Assembly (NCBI GenBank): GCA_010672585.1
Contig: JAAHGF010000001.1
Span: 372,001 to 436,000 of the forward strand
Length of the DNA: 64,000 bases
Reading direction: 5' to 3'
Source of the DNA: Okeania sp. SIO1I7
Lineage (GTDB): Bacteria > Cyanobacteriota > Cyanobacteriia > Cyanobacteriales > Microcoleaceae
Below the pieces are notes generated by a model. That model saw nothing but the letters and a program-made list of their open reading frames with translations. It was not told where the DNA came from and searched no databases. The position numbers were made by a program, and so were the translations under genes. Of the stretch, positions 9,157 through 18,020 are shown in pieces. How positions within the stretch are numbered: position 1 is the stretch's first letter; each line of letters begins with the position of its first letter.

Positions 9157-10350
9157 ATGGATTTACGTTATCTCATTCCCTTTTTCGACCCCAAAGTCCA
9201 AACATGGGCGATAGAAGCTAGACTATTGCGATGGTTAACATTCCTCTGGTTATTTATCGGTTTAGTAGTATTGTTTTCCGCTTCCTACCCCAGTGGTGCA
9301 ACAGAATATGGAGACGGTCTATACTTTTTCAAACGACAACTAATATGGGCAATAGCAGGAATGGTGGGATTTAATGTGGTTGTTTATACCCGCTTATCTA
9401 CTATGCTGCAAACTGCCAAAATAGGTATAATTCTGATACTCACTCTCCTACTTCTCACCCTGATACCAGGAATAGGAACCACAATTAATGGTGCAACTCG
9501 CTGGATATCATTAGGTCCAGTAGTTATTCAACCATCTGAACTAATGAAACCTTTTTTGGTACTACAAGCAGCTCATTTGTATAGCAGATGGAATCGCTTG
9601 ACTTGGTTAGTGAGGATAATTTGGTTATGTACTTTTTCTCTAATTCTAGCATCCATCTTACTACAGCCAAACTTAAGTACCACCGCCTTATGTGGCATGA
9701 TTCTATGGTTTATTGCCTTTGCTGCAGGACTACCTTACTTTTATCTGGGAGGTATTGCTTTAGCTGGATTTCTTTTAGCTACCATTAGCGTCAGCATTAA
9801 TGATTATCAGAGGAGGCGAGTTCTTTCTTTTACAAATCCTTGGGCAGATTCAATGGGGGATGGTTATCAGTTAATTCAAAGTTTACTAGCAGTAGCTTCT
9901 GGAGATATCTGGGGTAGTGGTTTCGGGTTATCTCAGCAAAAGCTACATTTTCTTCCTATTCCATATAGTGACTTTATATTTTCTGTTTATGCTGAAGAGT
10001 TTGGTTTTGTGGGAGCCTTACTACTGTTACTGTTATTAGCTACATACAGTATTATTGCTTTGAGAGTTGCCCTAAAAGCTACCCGAATGGAACATCAACT
10101 TGTAGCCATCGGAGTAATGATAGCTTTAGTAGGTCAGTCTTTCCTGAATATAGGTGTTGCGACTGGGGTACTGCCAACTACAGGTTTACCATTGCCAATG
10201 TTTAGTTATGGCGGTAGTTCAATGATTGGTAGTTTGTTGCTAGCTGGATTATTAGTTAGAGTAGCCAGAGAAGAAAATCAGGCAGATGTTTTAATCTTGA
10301 AAGAACGTCGCTTACGAAGGCAACGCTATGTTTCAACAATTAATAATTAA
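9157..10350 (+). CDS. ftsW: cell division protein FtsW (SEDS family)
   Basis: 397 aa, about ten membrane helices. SEDS signature stretches are present: NGATRWISLGPVVIQPSELMK (cut here to its core RWISLGPVVIQPSE), GDGYQLIQSLLAVASG, the catalytic-loop region HFLPIPYSDFIFSVYAEEFGF, and PTTGLPLPMFSYGGSS near the C terminus. FtsW polymerises septal glycan strands from lipid II in the inner membrane, working with the class B PBP FtsI, which is encoded at 32.4-34.3 kb on the other strand. RodA is the alternative. The cyanobacterial N terminus (MDLRYLIPFFDPKVQTWAIE) favours FtsW. The gene stands alone. Confidence 0.9.
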   Translation: MDLRYLIPFFDPKVQTWAIEARLLRWLTFLWLFIGLVVLFSASYPSGATEYGDGLYFFKRQLIWAIAGMVGFNVVVYTRLSTMLQTAKIGIILILTLLLLTLIPGIGTTINGATRWISLGPVVIQPSELMKPFLVLQAAHLYSRWNRLTWLVRIIWLCTFSLILASILLQPNLSTTALCGMILWFIAFAAGLPYFYLGGIALAGFLLATISVSINDYQRRRVLSFTNPWADSMGDGYQLIQSLLAVASGDIWGSGFGLSQQKLHFLPIPYSDFIFSVYAEEFGFVGALLLLLLLATYSIIALRVALKATRMEHQLVAIGVMIALVGQSFLNIGVATGVLPTTGLPLPMFSYGGSSMIGSLLLAGLLVRVAREENQADVLILKERRLRRQRYVSTINN

Positions 10351-10370
10351 TAATTAATAATTAATAATTA

Positions 10371-10620
10371 GGGCTTGTTGATTAAATCTAAAAGCCTTTT
10401 CCAGTAAAGGTTTTAGAAATTTTAGGTATCAAGCATGTGCGAACTTTTAGGCTACTGAGGTTCAAAAATTGAGCATTTTTGGCTGACTATGACAGAAGAA
10501 TCACTCTTACTATTTTCCGACCAACTTCTCTGTAACTCCCCTCAGTCCTAACTCCTAACTACTCCCTACTCCCTACTCCCTACTCCCTACCTCAACCACT
10601 CATACTTTTTCAGCAAACCC
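10371..10620 (+). mobile_element. 250-bp MITE in TAATTA target
   Basis: GGGCTTGTTGATTAAATC at the left end and TTTTTCAGCAAACCC at the right end form inverted ends. TAATTA flanks both sides (10365-10370, 10621-10626). The same ends and target duplication occur at 19160, 25507 and 50377, and around the transposase relic at 23451. Confidence 0.85.
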
Positions 10621-10629
10621 TAATTAATA

Positions 10630-11054
10630 ATTACCTCGAGAGTGAAAACGGAATTGATTGACTAATCATGAAAAATTTTTCTTCTCTTGGTCGATTGGAT
10701 ATGGTGAGGAGACCCGCTCTTGACAGAGCCGCTCCGAAGATCGCCATCCCTTGACCACTTGTTTCTCCGGCGTTGGTAATTTGAGGTATGATACCATGTC
10801 CGGATAAGAGCGCGATAGAACTCCGTGACCTTTATGCTCCCCGAAAAACTTTATCTTTCTACTCGGGGTTTCTTCTTCTTTCTTTCCTCCTGACTCGGTC
10901 CGACTGACTTCCCCTCCACCGGAGGGGTCAGGGGTGGGTTGACTCCTCAAGAATTAAGATTCATATCATACACGCGCTTTACCAACGCCGTTTCTCCTTG
11001 TAAACCGACAGCTCGTGGCGCAGCCAAGGAGAGGCTTTAAACCTTAATTATTCG
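10630..11054. repeat. CTCTCCTT-type dispersed repeat split by a nested MITE
   Basis: The outer element runs from ATTACCTCGAGAGTG to AAGGAGAGGCTTTAAACCTTAATTATTCGG. Its CGACCGCTTGTTTCTCC...TTTCTCCTTG interior is interrupted at 10769-10989 by another element. Downstream, 11075-11165 matches 30785-30865 (AATTGATAATTTCTG, TAATTGATTTGATTTTTT), a further dispersed repeat. No gene in 10351-11274. Confidence 0.65.
10769..10989. mobile_element. 221-bp GGCGTTGGTAA-ended MITE with 8-bp duplication GTTTCTCC
   Basis: Perfect 11-bp inverted ends GGCGTTGGTAA (10769-10779) and TTACCAACGCC (10979-10989). GTTTCTCC precedes (10761-10768) and follows (10990-10997). The interior has GTCCGGATAAG and a CCCCTCCACCGGAGGGG dyad. 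A second member with its own 8-bp duplication lies at 16136-16346. Confidence 0.88.
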
Positions 11055-11274
11055 GTAATAGAAATATCCAGAAAAGAGAAAGTAGGAAGTAGGCAGTAGG
11101 AGGAAAGAATTGATAATTTCTGTTTGATAATTGATTTGATTTTTTTATTATCACGCCTATGTCTAATAAATATCTTCAGAAAAGAGGAAAACCAGAACTG
11201 GGAAAATCGTGTATGGATAAAAATAAAATTTATTTTTGATTTGTGGAGATGCCTAATAATTTATTTGAGTAAGT

Positions 11275-11931
11275 TTAGTAATTACTATTACTGGCAAATC
11301 CAAATAAATCTGATGAGTATGCAAAAGCTTCATTTTTTAATATCAGATGACGGTCTTTATCTCTATCGATCCATCCTTGCTGTTGTAATTTTCCCAGAAT
11401 TCTCGTGACAGTTACTCGTGTTGTACAAATTGCACCAGCAATATCTTGATGAGTCAAGCGAATACTCAACCGAGTACCATCAGTCACGGGTTGACCAAAT
11501 TCTTGCTTCAACAATAATAATAACTGATGGAGACGGTCCTCTACTCGTCGTTGTCCGGCGATCGCTAATAAAGCTTCTGTTTGTCGAAATCGTCTTCCTA
11601 ATTGGGGTAAAATTTCTTGGGCTAATTTTGGGGAAGTCTCTATCTCGATCATTGTGTACCACATTAAACAAACATCTGACAAAGCATTTGCCCGATAAGT
11701 CTGTAAGTGGGAAAAACAACTGCCAAAGCACATAGAAGGTCCACCCCATCCAAGTAGACCTTCTTCCCCTACTGGATAAAGAGTACTGAGTCGCACTAAA
11801 CCCTGACAAATTTGCCAAATACCTTGCGACATTAAAGGTATTGTTTCTCCTTTATTAAAAAAGTGTAGATGACGTTCAGAACTTTTATTGTACTGATTAT
11901 TCTCTATAATTGCTCTAGAAGTTTGAGCCAT
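11275..11931 (-). CDS. Crp/Fnr-family transcriptional regulator
   Basis: 218 aa. N-terminal cupin-like effector domain (about 25-130) and C-terminal winged helix (about 140-212). The recognition helix region is LTHQDIAGAICTTRVTVTRILGKL, quoted here as its core TTRVTVTRILGKL, close to cyanobacterial NtcA/Crp-type proteins. It is expected to bind a dyad upstream of target promoters. The effector is not evident: the typical cAMP-contact RTA pocket of Crp is not seen (residues YRANALSD instead), so it is not a simple SyCRP1. No neighbouring gene on the same strand, so targets cannot be inferred. Confidence 0.85.
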   Translation of the reverse strand: MAQTSRAIIENNQYNKSSERHLHFFNKGETIPLMSQGIWQICQGLVRLSTLYPVGEEGLLGWGGPSMCFGSCFSHLQTYRANALSDVCLMWYTMIEIETSPKLAQEILPQLGRRFRQTEALLAIAGQRRVEDRLHQLLLLLKQEFGQPVTDGTRLSIRLTHQDIAGAICTTRVTVTRILGKLQQQGWIDRDKDRHLILKNEAFAYSSDLFGFASNSNY

Positions 11932-12166
11932 ATTTATAAATTCCAGTTTACATATACTGGTTTTATATACATAAAATTTACCCTATCCTAGCAAGGTAAA
12001 GATTAGGTAATTAAAAGATTAGTAATAGGTTAAACTTTTTTTACTATCATTCTACCCAACTCACAAAGGCAATAGACACAAAAATATTTTTTTTGATGAG
12101 GTAAATTTTATATAGAAATTCCCAAGAAGCGTTTCTGTACAAAATTCCTTTGTTGCGCAGGAGTAG

Positions 12167-12186
12167 GGACGTTGCATACAACGTCC
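12167..12186. repeat. 20-bp palindrome GGACGTTGCATACAACGTCC
   Basis: The palindrome occurs after AGGAGTAG. Half-conserved relatives with TAGGGACGTTGCATACAAAGTC lie at about 38155 and AGGGAAGTTGCATACAAAGTCC at about 34617, so it is a dispersed short repeat, not a unique operator. The remaining 11932-12390 spacer is AT-rich with no gene. Confidence 0.6.
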
Positions 12187-12390
12187 GTAGGTCATAGAAA
12201 ACAAGAAAAACAACTGTACTTCAGTAACTGGAGAAACCCTATATATATATTTTCTGCTTTTTACTCAATCTTTACCTACTACCAATTTTGGAGAAATAAA
12301 CTTCTTGCAAAAGTAAAAATAAAATATTCACTTATTCATTTTTTTTTTGTTTTTTTGATGACCTCCACAAGAAGTCTAATGTACCAGAAT

Positions 12391-13407
12391 TTAGACCACA
12401 GGTCGCAATAATTCAGAGCGGAAATTTTGTCGAACTTGAATATTAAGATATCGTCTTTGTAAAATCTGCCATTTTCGCCATGCTTGATGCCAATTTTGTT
12501 GTAGTTGCTTCTCTAAGGTAGGAAGAACTTTATCAATTTTAGATTGCAAAACATTTTCCAGAAATTCTCTTAACACAGCAGAATCTTGAATATCGCCGAG
12601 ATATTCCTGAATTTCTTTCATATCTTTTAAATAAGCTTCATAAGTCGGACCATAAAATTCTGTAAATAAACTCATTTGGTAACGAACCCGCTTTACTTCC
12701 TTACGTAGACTATGTAGATTTTCCTCATCTCGATCACTAATGTTTATCGAAGAAACATCATTATTAATTTTGACTACTTGATGCTTAGAATTAGTTCTTT
12801 GTAGTAAAAAATCCTGATTCTCACTTGTGTCTAAATCCTCTTTTTCAATACCAACCAACCAACCAGGATGAAGAAGTAATTGACTAACTTCAGGTAATAA
12901 TAAATCTGGTAATACCTCTTGAATAGGCAGGCGAGAAATATTTGTATAAATTGGGTTATCTAACCATTCCTGCAATTTCTGCTTCAACATTAAATAACTC
13001 TTATTTCCAAGTATTCCTCGTACTTTTTTAAAAGCTTGACGACGTTGTTTTCGTAACCGCTGCATAACCTTTTCTAACTCTGCTTGTTCTTGAGGAGGTA
13101 AATTTGGTTGATAGCGATTTTGAAGCGCTTCTAAAAGAACATCTAAATCTCTTAAACCTCCTAAACAACGAGCAATTTTACCAATCTTTTGGTCTTGAGC
13201 TGCTTTCGGCAAAGTGACAACTGGCCTAAAACCTTGAGCAGCAGAGCGCAAGCGACGCATACCCACACGCATTTGATGCAATTCCTCTGGGTCTCTGTCT
13301 TTGAGTACCTCTGGTTCATGTCTGAGGGTTTTCTGAAAATGCTTTTCAAAAGCTAAGGAGGCCCAGTCTCCAAGACTATTTACTTTCGGCAATACTTGTG
13401 TTGTCAT
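12391..13407 (-). CDS. CHAD domain protein
   Basis: 338 aa. Two helical halves carry the conserved His/Arg/Lys patterns of CHAD: HQMRVGMRRLRSAAQGF (about 45-61) and LHSLRKEVKRVRYQMSLF (about 232-249). CHAD proteins bind inorganic polyphosphate through these basic residues. Here there is no fused CYTH/triphosphatase domain, so it is a stand-alone polyphosphate-binding type. No operon partner. The start codon ATG at 13407 is followed by TTQVLPKVNSLGDWA. Confidence 0.88.
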   Translation of the reverse strand: MTTQVLPKVNSLGDWASLAFEKHFQKTLRHEPEVLKDRDPEELHQMRVGMRRLRSAAQGFRPVVTLPKAAQDQKIGKIARCLGGLRDLDVLLEALQNRYQPNLPPQEQAELEKVMQRLRKQRRQAFKKVRGILGNKSYLMLKQKLQEWLDNPIYTNISRLPIQEVLPDLLLPEVSQLLLHPGWLVGIEKEDLDTSENQDFLLQRTNSKHQVVKINNDVSSINISDRDEENLHSLRKEVKRVRYQMSLFTEFYGPTYEAYLKDMKEIQEYLGDIQDSAVLREFLENVLQSKIDKVLPTLEKQLQQNWHQAWRKWQILQRRYLNIQVRQNFRSELLRPVV

Positions 13408-13543
13408 AGTTAATTAAAACCCTAACTCAACTTTTGCAGTTACGTCTACGATATTCTGAAAAACTTTTATAATAACACTTCTTGTTGTTTTTTAACAAAT
13501 TTCCTTGTCTATTTACTGCTGCCTCACCTCTTTTACTACATTA

Positions 13544-13680
13544 GACTTGTCGCTTTATAACTTAAAAAATCCTCAAAACCCTTGATATGTAATAATTCTA
13601 GCTATCAAAAATATTAAACAGCTAGAATTATTACTCTGTCTGAGTTTGAGCGATTTTTTCCCTCTATTTAGCGACAAGTC
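13544..13680. mobile_element. 137-bp IS630/Tc1-like MITE with nested perfect palindrome
   Basis: Perfect 11-bp inverted ends GACTTGTCGCT (13544-13554) and AGCGACAAGTC (13670-13680), with TA on both outer sides as in TA-targeting elements. Inside is a perfect 15-bp stem, GTAATAATTCTAGCT (13589-13603) and AGCTAGAATTATTAC (13620-13634), with a 16-base loop. No open frame. Assignment to the IS630 type rests on the TA flanks only. Confidence 0.7.
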
Positions 13681-14018
13681 TATTAAGTAGAAGGAAGTTG
13701 AGTTTCAAACCTTTTCCTGCCTTGACAACGTCTCTATAATATTCGGAGAAGCAAGCTTGATAATGGTTATTCAATCGGACTTGATATGAGCCAGACTTTA
13801 AGCGATTAAAAAAGTATTTAATATATCATAAAAAAAACTTTTTATCAATTAAAATCTTTATATTTAAAATATTTTAGACTAATTTAACAAAAATTTGTCT
13901 AATCATCAATTGTCAGCTATCATTTTTACTAGCGAAGCAGCCAATTTCAAAAAAATTAGGCACTGATGGAGCAAATAGATATAAGCAATAAATGCATTAT
14001 AAGAACATCAGATACTCA
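13681..14018. other. AT-rich spacer, no gene
   Basis: No open frame of note. It leads into the candidate RNA at 14019. Confidence 0.4.
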
Positions 14019-14159
14019 AGGTTCAGCTTCAGACGAACCTGGTAGCTTAATTATTGTGCAGCTTAATAACAACTTGCAATCTAGTTGTCCCACGAACTAT
14101 CAGGGGGGTGACACTAGCTGAACAGACCCGCAGCCACACAAGGGTCTCTAGACTGCAAG
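14019..14159 (+). ncRNA. candidate structured RNA upstream of the pentapeptide-repeat gene
   Basis: This GC-richer island in AT-rich DNA folds on paper into several perfect stems. They are AGGTTC (14019-14024) with GAACCT (14035-14040); a long closing stem CTTGCAATCTAG (14073-14084) with CTAGACTGCAAG (14148-14159), 11 of 12 paired; and within it AGACCC with GGGTCT and a GTC..CC/GGGGTGAC arm. Length (about 140-200 nt) fits a small RNA or a long 5' leader of the gene at 14440, 280 bases downstream. It does not show tmRNA, RNase P or SRP landmarks. 6S RNA cannot be excluded. The strand is assumed from the downstream gene. Confidence 0.4.
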
Positions 14160-14439
14160 GATGCCAGTAAACAACTCCTGTAATTTGATCGATACAAAAA
14201 ATAGTAATTAGTCATGGAGTAAAGTTCTATTATCCAAGACTTATGAACCTATTTAAACTAGGACATCCCAGATGAGGGCTGCGCCGACTAACTTTGTTTA
14301 GCATTAACAAAAAAATAATTTCTGTTGAAACTTTAACCAAATATAGAATCCTTTAAACTTAGTATTTGGCAATTAATTAGCAATTCAGATGAAATCAAAC
14401 AAATCAACACAAATCTAGAGAAATTAACAGATTTATTTT

Positions 14440-15495
14440 ATGAATGTCAGCGAGCTTTTAAGCGCAAATGAACTATTAATTAGACACTCCAAAGGAGAAA
14501 GAAATTTTCAAGGAGCTAACCTAGTTGCAGTGAATTTAGGTGCAGCTAACCTTAATCGAAGTAATTTAAGTAATGCTAGTTTCAAAGATTCTTGCCTAGC
14601 TAAAACTAAACTAATTGGAGCTAATCTTATTGGTGCAGATTTTAGTAATGCTAATCTCTATGAAGCTAAATTAATTGAAGCGAATTTGAGCGCTACGAGC
14701 TTTACTCAAACGACTATTATTAAAGCCGACTTAACTGGAGTAATTTTGAGTGGGGCTATTTTTTCAGAAGCAGATTTAACAGAAGCTATTCTAATTGGCA
14801 CCAGCATGGTCGGAACTTGTTTGCTGAATGGCTCAAAACTGACTCAAGCCAACCTCACAGGAGCTACTCTCAGCCGTGCTATTCTCAGTGGCGCAGACTT
14901 AACTAAGGCCACTTTGAATCGGGCAATTATGAGTGAGGTAGATCTAAGTGGCACTTTATTAAATCAGGCAAGTCTAATTCGAGCTTATCTACAACGAGGA
15001 AATCTCAGTGGTGCAAAATTAATTAAGGCAGATTTAACAGAAGCAACTTTGGCAGAGGCCAACCTTTGTGCTGCTGATTTAACTGAGGCAGATTTACAAG
15101 GAGCAAATCTGAGCAATGCTAATCTCAGTGGAGCAAATTTGAGTGGAGTTAATTTACAAGGAGCAAATCTTAGAAATACTAATCTTAATGGTGTTAATCT
15201 TCAACAAGCAGACCTGCGAGCTGTGGACTTGAGCAAAGCTAACTTAAGAGGTTCTAACTTGAAAGCTGCCAATCTCTCAGGGGCAAATTTATTGGAAGCT
15301 GATTTGCGAGGTGCTAACTTACAGAAAGCTAATCTTTATGGTGCTGGTTTATTGCTAGTATCTCTTAAAGGTGCTGATTTAAAAAAAGCTTGCCTGTGTC
15401 ATGCTAACTTGATTGGGTCTAGTTTAAATCTTTCTGCTCTTGAGGATGTTTGCTTAACAGAAGCAATTATGCCTAATGGTTCAACTCACAGATAG
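14440..15495 (+). CDS. pentapeptide-repeat protein
   Basis: 351 aa, almost entirely A(D/N)LxX pentapeptides from about residue 20 to 340 (for example ADLTEANLRGANLQ-type units). It should fold as a right-handed quadrilateral beta-helix. No second domain, signal peptide or membrane segment is visible. Such proteins are abundant in cyanobacteria and mostly without known function; a few act as DNA mimics. Preceded by a candidate RNA and a long leader. It precedes speD by 142 bases on the same strand, but no functional link is known. Confidence 0.9.
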   Translation: MNVSELLSANELLIRHSKGERNFQGANLVAVNLGAANLNRSNLSNASFKDSCLAKTKLIGANLIGADFSNANLYEAKLIEANLSATSFTQTTIIKADLTGVILSGAIFSEADLTEAILIGTSMVGTCLLNGSKLTQANLTGATLSRAILSGADLTKATLNRAIMSEVDLSGTLLNQASLIRAYLQRGNLSGAKLIKADLTEATLAEANLCAADLTEADLQGANLSNANLSGANLSGVNLQGANLRNTNLNGVNLQQADLRAVDLSKANLRGSNLKAANLSGANLLEADLRGANLQKANLYGAGLLLVSLKGADLKKACLCHANLIGSSLNLSALEDVCLTEAIMPNGSTHR

Positions 15496-15637
15496 AGTTA
15501 AAATAGATTTATGGAGCAAATCTAACTCTTGAGTTAAATTCTCCAAAAGTGCTTACATTGATTACTCAGAATTCAAAAATTTTGTGATAAACTAATAAAT
15601 TGGAGACCTTAATCGGGTGGAGGTATAACCGCGTAGA

Positions 15638-16081
15638 ATGAAACAATTGGGAACCCATCTAGTCGTTGATGCCTGGCAGTCCCCTGCAGAGCTGCTCAAC
15701 GATCCTGAACGTATCCGTCGCTCTTTAATTGATGCAATTACAGCAGGAGGAGCAACTCTCATAGACTTATGTGTTCATCAGTTTAGCCCTCATGGAGTAA
15801 CTGCGACGGCAACACTGGCAGAGTCTCATATTGCCATCCATACATGGCCTGAGTTAGGTTACTTTGCTGCTGACTTATTCTTTTGTGGTCATGGAAACCC
15901 CCATAAAGCTGTAGAGATTCTAGAAACCGCTCTCCAAGCTAAACAAATAAAGTTGACTGAGATAAAGCGCGGTTTTGACCCTGAGATGGGAGTCCAAGAT
16001 ACTTCTACAAAAGATCATGTTAACAGTTTTACCGAAAAACAGGGCTTAAAGCCTTGCCGTTCTAGGGCGAGTTTGTGTTAA
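15638..16081 (+). CDS. speD: S-adenosylmethionine decarboxylase proenzyme
   Basis: 147 aa, bacterial class 1b type. The self-processing site is Glu62-Ser63 in ESHIAIHTWPE; Ser63 becomes the pyruvoyl cofactor. His68 and Cys83 (FFCGHGNP) are the other expected active-site residues. It makes decarboxylated SAM for spermidine synthesis. The C-terminal 25 residues after the usual end (GFDPEMG...) are rich in Lys/Ser/Arg and look like read-through into less constrained sequence. Start ATG at 15638 follows GGGTGGAGGTATAACCGC, whose GGAGG lies unusually far (16 bases) from the ATG. Confidence 0.93.
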   Translation: MKQLGTHLVVDAWQSPAELLNDPERIRRSLIDAITAGGATLIDLCVHQFSPHGVTATATLAESHIAIHTWPELGYFAADLFFCGHGNPHKAVEILETALQAKQIKLTEIKRGFDPEMGVQDTSTKDHVNSFTEKQGLKPCRSRASLC

Positions 16082-16135
16082 GATAGGACTGGTTGCAATA
16101 CCCGATCCTCTACTTCGTCGGCTAGATAAATCATC

Positions 16136-16346
16136 GGCGTTGCTCAATAGCCTGTATGATATTAATCTTAATTACTTAGGAGTAAACCCACCCGCGCGCC
16201 CCTCCCAAAAGGGTAACTCAGGAGGAACGAGTCAGGAAGACCTAGTCAGAAGGGAAGAAAGAAGAAGTAAAGAGGAGTAGAAGGAGAAAGTTTTTTACTG
16301 GCCCTCTGAATCCGGATATGATATCATCCCTCAAATCAGCAACGCC
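16136..16346. mobile_element. 211-bp GGCGTTGCT-ended MITE with 8-bp duplication AAATCATC
   Basis: Inverted ends GGCGTTGCT (16136-16144) and AGCAACGCC (16338-16346), with AAATCATC at 16128-16135 and 16347-16354. The interior resembles the 10769 element (CTCCCAAAAGGG-type dyad, AGAAGAAGTAAAG, ATCCGGATATGATAT). Inserted 55 bases after the speD stop. Confidence 0.88.
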
Positions 16347-16439
16347 AAATCATCTAGAGGTAAAGAGTCCAAGAGGGTCAAAACTAATAACCTGTTGTGG
16401 TGAAGGTACAGTCAAAACCTAAAAGATATCGGGAGGAAA

Positions 16440-16881
16440 GTTCCCGGAAGATTTATCCCCTGGTTGAATAACGACACGCGGGTAATAAAGCGGAGTAAAA
16501 GTCTGTTATACTAGAAACCATAACAAGTAAGAGCAAGGTTTGTTGCCATGACATGACCGCGCTTTGTGGTGAGATTCCGGCGGACAGTAGACGGGGATTT
16601 GATTTCCTACGACGGCTGTTAGCTCCGCATTCCACTCTGAAAGTAAGCTCACAGCTAGATAATGGTCTATGCCAAGGAGTGTAGAAGTCTGTTGACAGGC
16701 TTGAAGAAAATGCGGATTTATCCCGTTTTCGGTGGATTTCCCACAGAATCCAGGGTGTTTCAACCCCTGGAGATGTCAAAAACAAGTTTAGCAAGAGGAC
16801 GAACAGTCAATCTAAATTAATTGTAACTAAAGTACATATATGCATGGTTTGAGTTAATAACCCCACGGTTTTAGTCGTGGG
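16440..16881 (+). mobile_element. IS200/IS605-type 3' remnant (tnpB tail/reRNA-like), plus strand
   Basis: Around 16515-16620 the plus strand is a diverged match (roughly 70 percent by eye) of 17190-17290 read on the minus strand; shared cores are CTTTCAGAGTGG and ACAAACCTTG on the opposite strand. The plus-strand translation contains SKSKVCCHDM, parallel to SRNKVCPIDSM in the other copy, which resembles the end of cyanobacterial TnpB proteins. Downstream hairpins include CCAGGG/CCCTGG (16750-16770) and the end-like CCCACG-loop-CGTGGG (16862-16880). No intact frame. Probably a decayed transposon 3' end. Confidence 0.45.
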
Positions 16882-16920
16882 ATTATAGGTTATAATAATG
16901 TATTTGATTCTTTGACTTCT

Positions 16921-17345
16921 CACCCGACTAAAGTACGGGTGATTCTAAGCAGTCCCATCCGAATCGGTTTAAAAACACGATTCTGAAAGGCCACTAGCTG
17001 TCACTGGACTTGATTAATTTTTTCCAGTGGTGGTAGCTCATATACCACCTACAGACTCAAAGTGTGCTGAAAAGAATGTCGCATACATCGCCCTTACTTT
17101 TGTCTCGCTTTCAGAGTGGTTTTACTCAAGGAGTGAGCTATAAATCCCTATCCTTGCTGCTTGTTTGTCTGTACCGAGTGTCTTGGTATAATTATGCTAC
17201 TAGTTTCTTCCCGACAGGAGTTTCACCCCTACAAGCATTGAGTCTATGGGACAAACCTTGTTCCTACTCGCATTCATTGGTATTATCCCAAAATGTGGGA
17301 TACTTGGGAATAAATTCCCACAACTTGTTTTCATCCAAGGGCTAA
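16921..17345 (-). mobile_element. IS200/IS605-type 3' remnant (tnpB tail/reRNA-like), minus strand
   Basis: It begins with hairpin CACCCG-loop-CGGGTG (16921-16941) followed by GATTCTAAG. The same GATTCTAAG follows the end hairpin of the tnpB element at 34.78 kb. Next come perfect stems GAATCG/CGATTC (16961-16983), CACTGGA/TCCAGTG (17002-17029) and GTGGTA/TACCAC (17030-17048), as expected for a structured transposon-end RNA. The minus-strand frame across 17200-17290 contains SRNKVCPIDSMLVGVK, like a TnpB C terminus. It lies tail-to-tail with the copy at 16440-16881. No complete tnpB. Confidence 0.45.
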
Positions 17346-17423
17346 ACCACTTGGCTCTCAACTGCACGTTTTTTTTGTAATTTCTTGGATGATAATTGGT
17401 TATTGCGGTCGCGAGGTGGAGGA

Positions 17424-18020
17424 TTATCGCTGATTTAAAATTGGGCGCACAACCCAATATCCAGCACCAAATGCAGCAATTACAATCAAACAAATAGCAA
17501 CTACTAACCAAATTCCATTCAGGTCAGATATTTGTGTGGAATTAGAAGTTTTGCTGTAGCGACTTATATCTGGTTCTTCTGTAAATAGATACTCTGGAAA
17601 ATCTGAATCTGCTTTTTTAGACTCGGTAAATGGTAGAGAAGGTGAGGAAGATGATGTTTCAGGAGCATCCACCTCAAAATCAGAATTATCAGAATTAAAA
17701 GAGTTATCTCTAAAAGTATCTACCCTAGGTCCAGAGCTGGGAAAAGAAGGTACTTGAGGTTGAGTTACTTGAGTTACTAGCAGGGAAGAATTCAGAGTTT
17801 CTTGTAACTGTGTCGCAGACTGAATAACTTTTTCAAATTCTCTTCTGAGTTTTTGATTTTGCTGAATTAACTGTTCATTATGAACTTTGAGTGATTCTAG
17901 CTTGATTTGAGTTGCTTGTAGTTCAGCAGTAGCTTCTCTATATACAGAAATAGGTATAGATGGAGAGTAGTTATTTTCGGAATTATGTCCCATCTGACTA
18001 GATGCGCTAGTATTTTGCAT
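17424..18020 (-). CDS. coiled-coil protein with C-terminal membrane anchor, unknown function
   Basis: 198 aa, not recognised. Residues about 30-75 form a coiled coil (EATAELQATQIKLESLKVHNEQ region). A Ser/Asp-rich linker covers about 80-160. One membrane helix (about 168-188, WLVVAICLIVIAAFGAGYWV) lies near the C terminus, leaving a few cytoplasmic or lumenal residues (RPILNQR). It would be a tail-anchored protein. It lies 151 bases from queF, divergently transcribed. Confidence 0.7.
   Translation of the reverse strand: MQNTSASSQMGHNSENNYSPSIPISVYREATAELQATQIKLESLKVHNEQLIQQNQKLRREFEKVIQSATQLQETLNSSLLVTQVTQPQVPSFPSSGPRVDTFRDNSFNSDNSDFEVDAPETSSSSPSLPFTESKKADSDFPEYLFTEEPDISRYSKTSNSTQISDLNGIWLVVAICLIVIAAFGAGYWVVRPILNQR

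Noticed and set aside
10666-10950. 94-residue open frame on the minus strand in the 10.6-11 kb repeat
   Set aside because: It crosses a MITE border and its frame is not kept in other copies of either repeat family.
13980-14400. group II intron, tmRNA, RNase P or SRP RNA
   Set aside because: No domain V, GAGGAAAGTCC, or GGAAGCAGC-type landmarks were found; only local stems support an RNA.
16453-16794. 113- and 85-residue minus-strand frames downstream of speD
   Set aside because: They are two overlapping frames over a structured transposon remnant, and the better match is on the plus strand to a TnpB tail.
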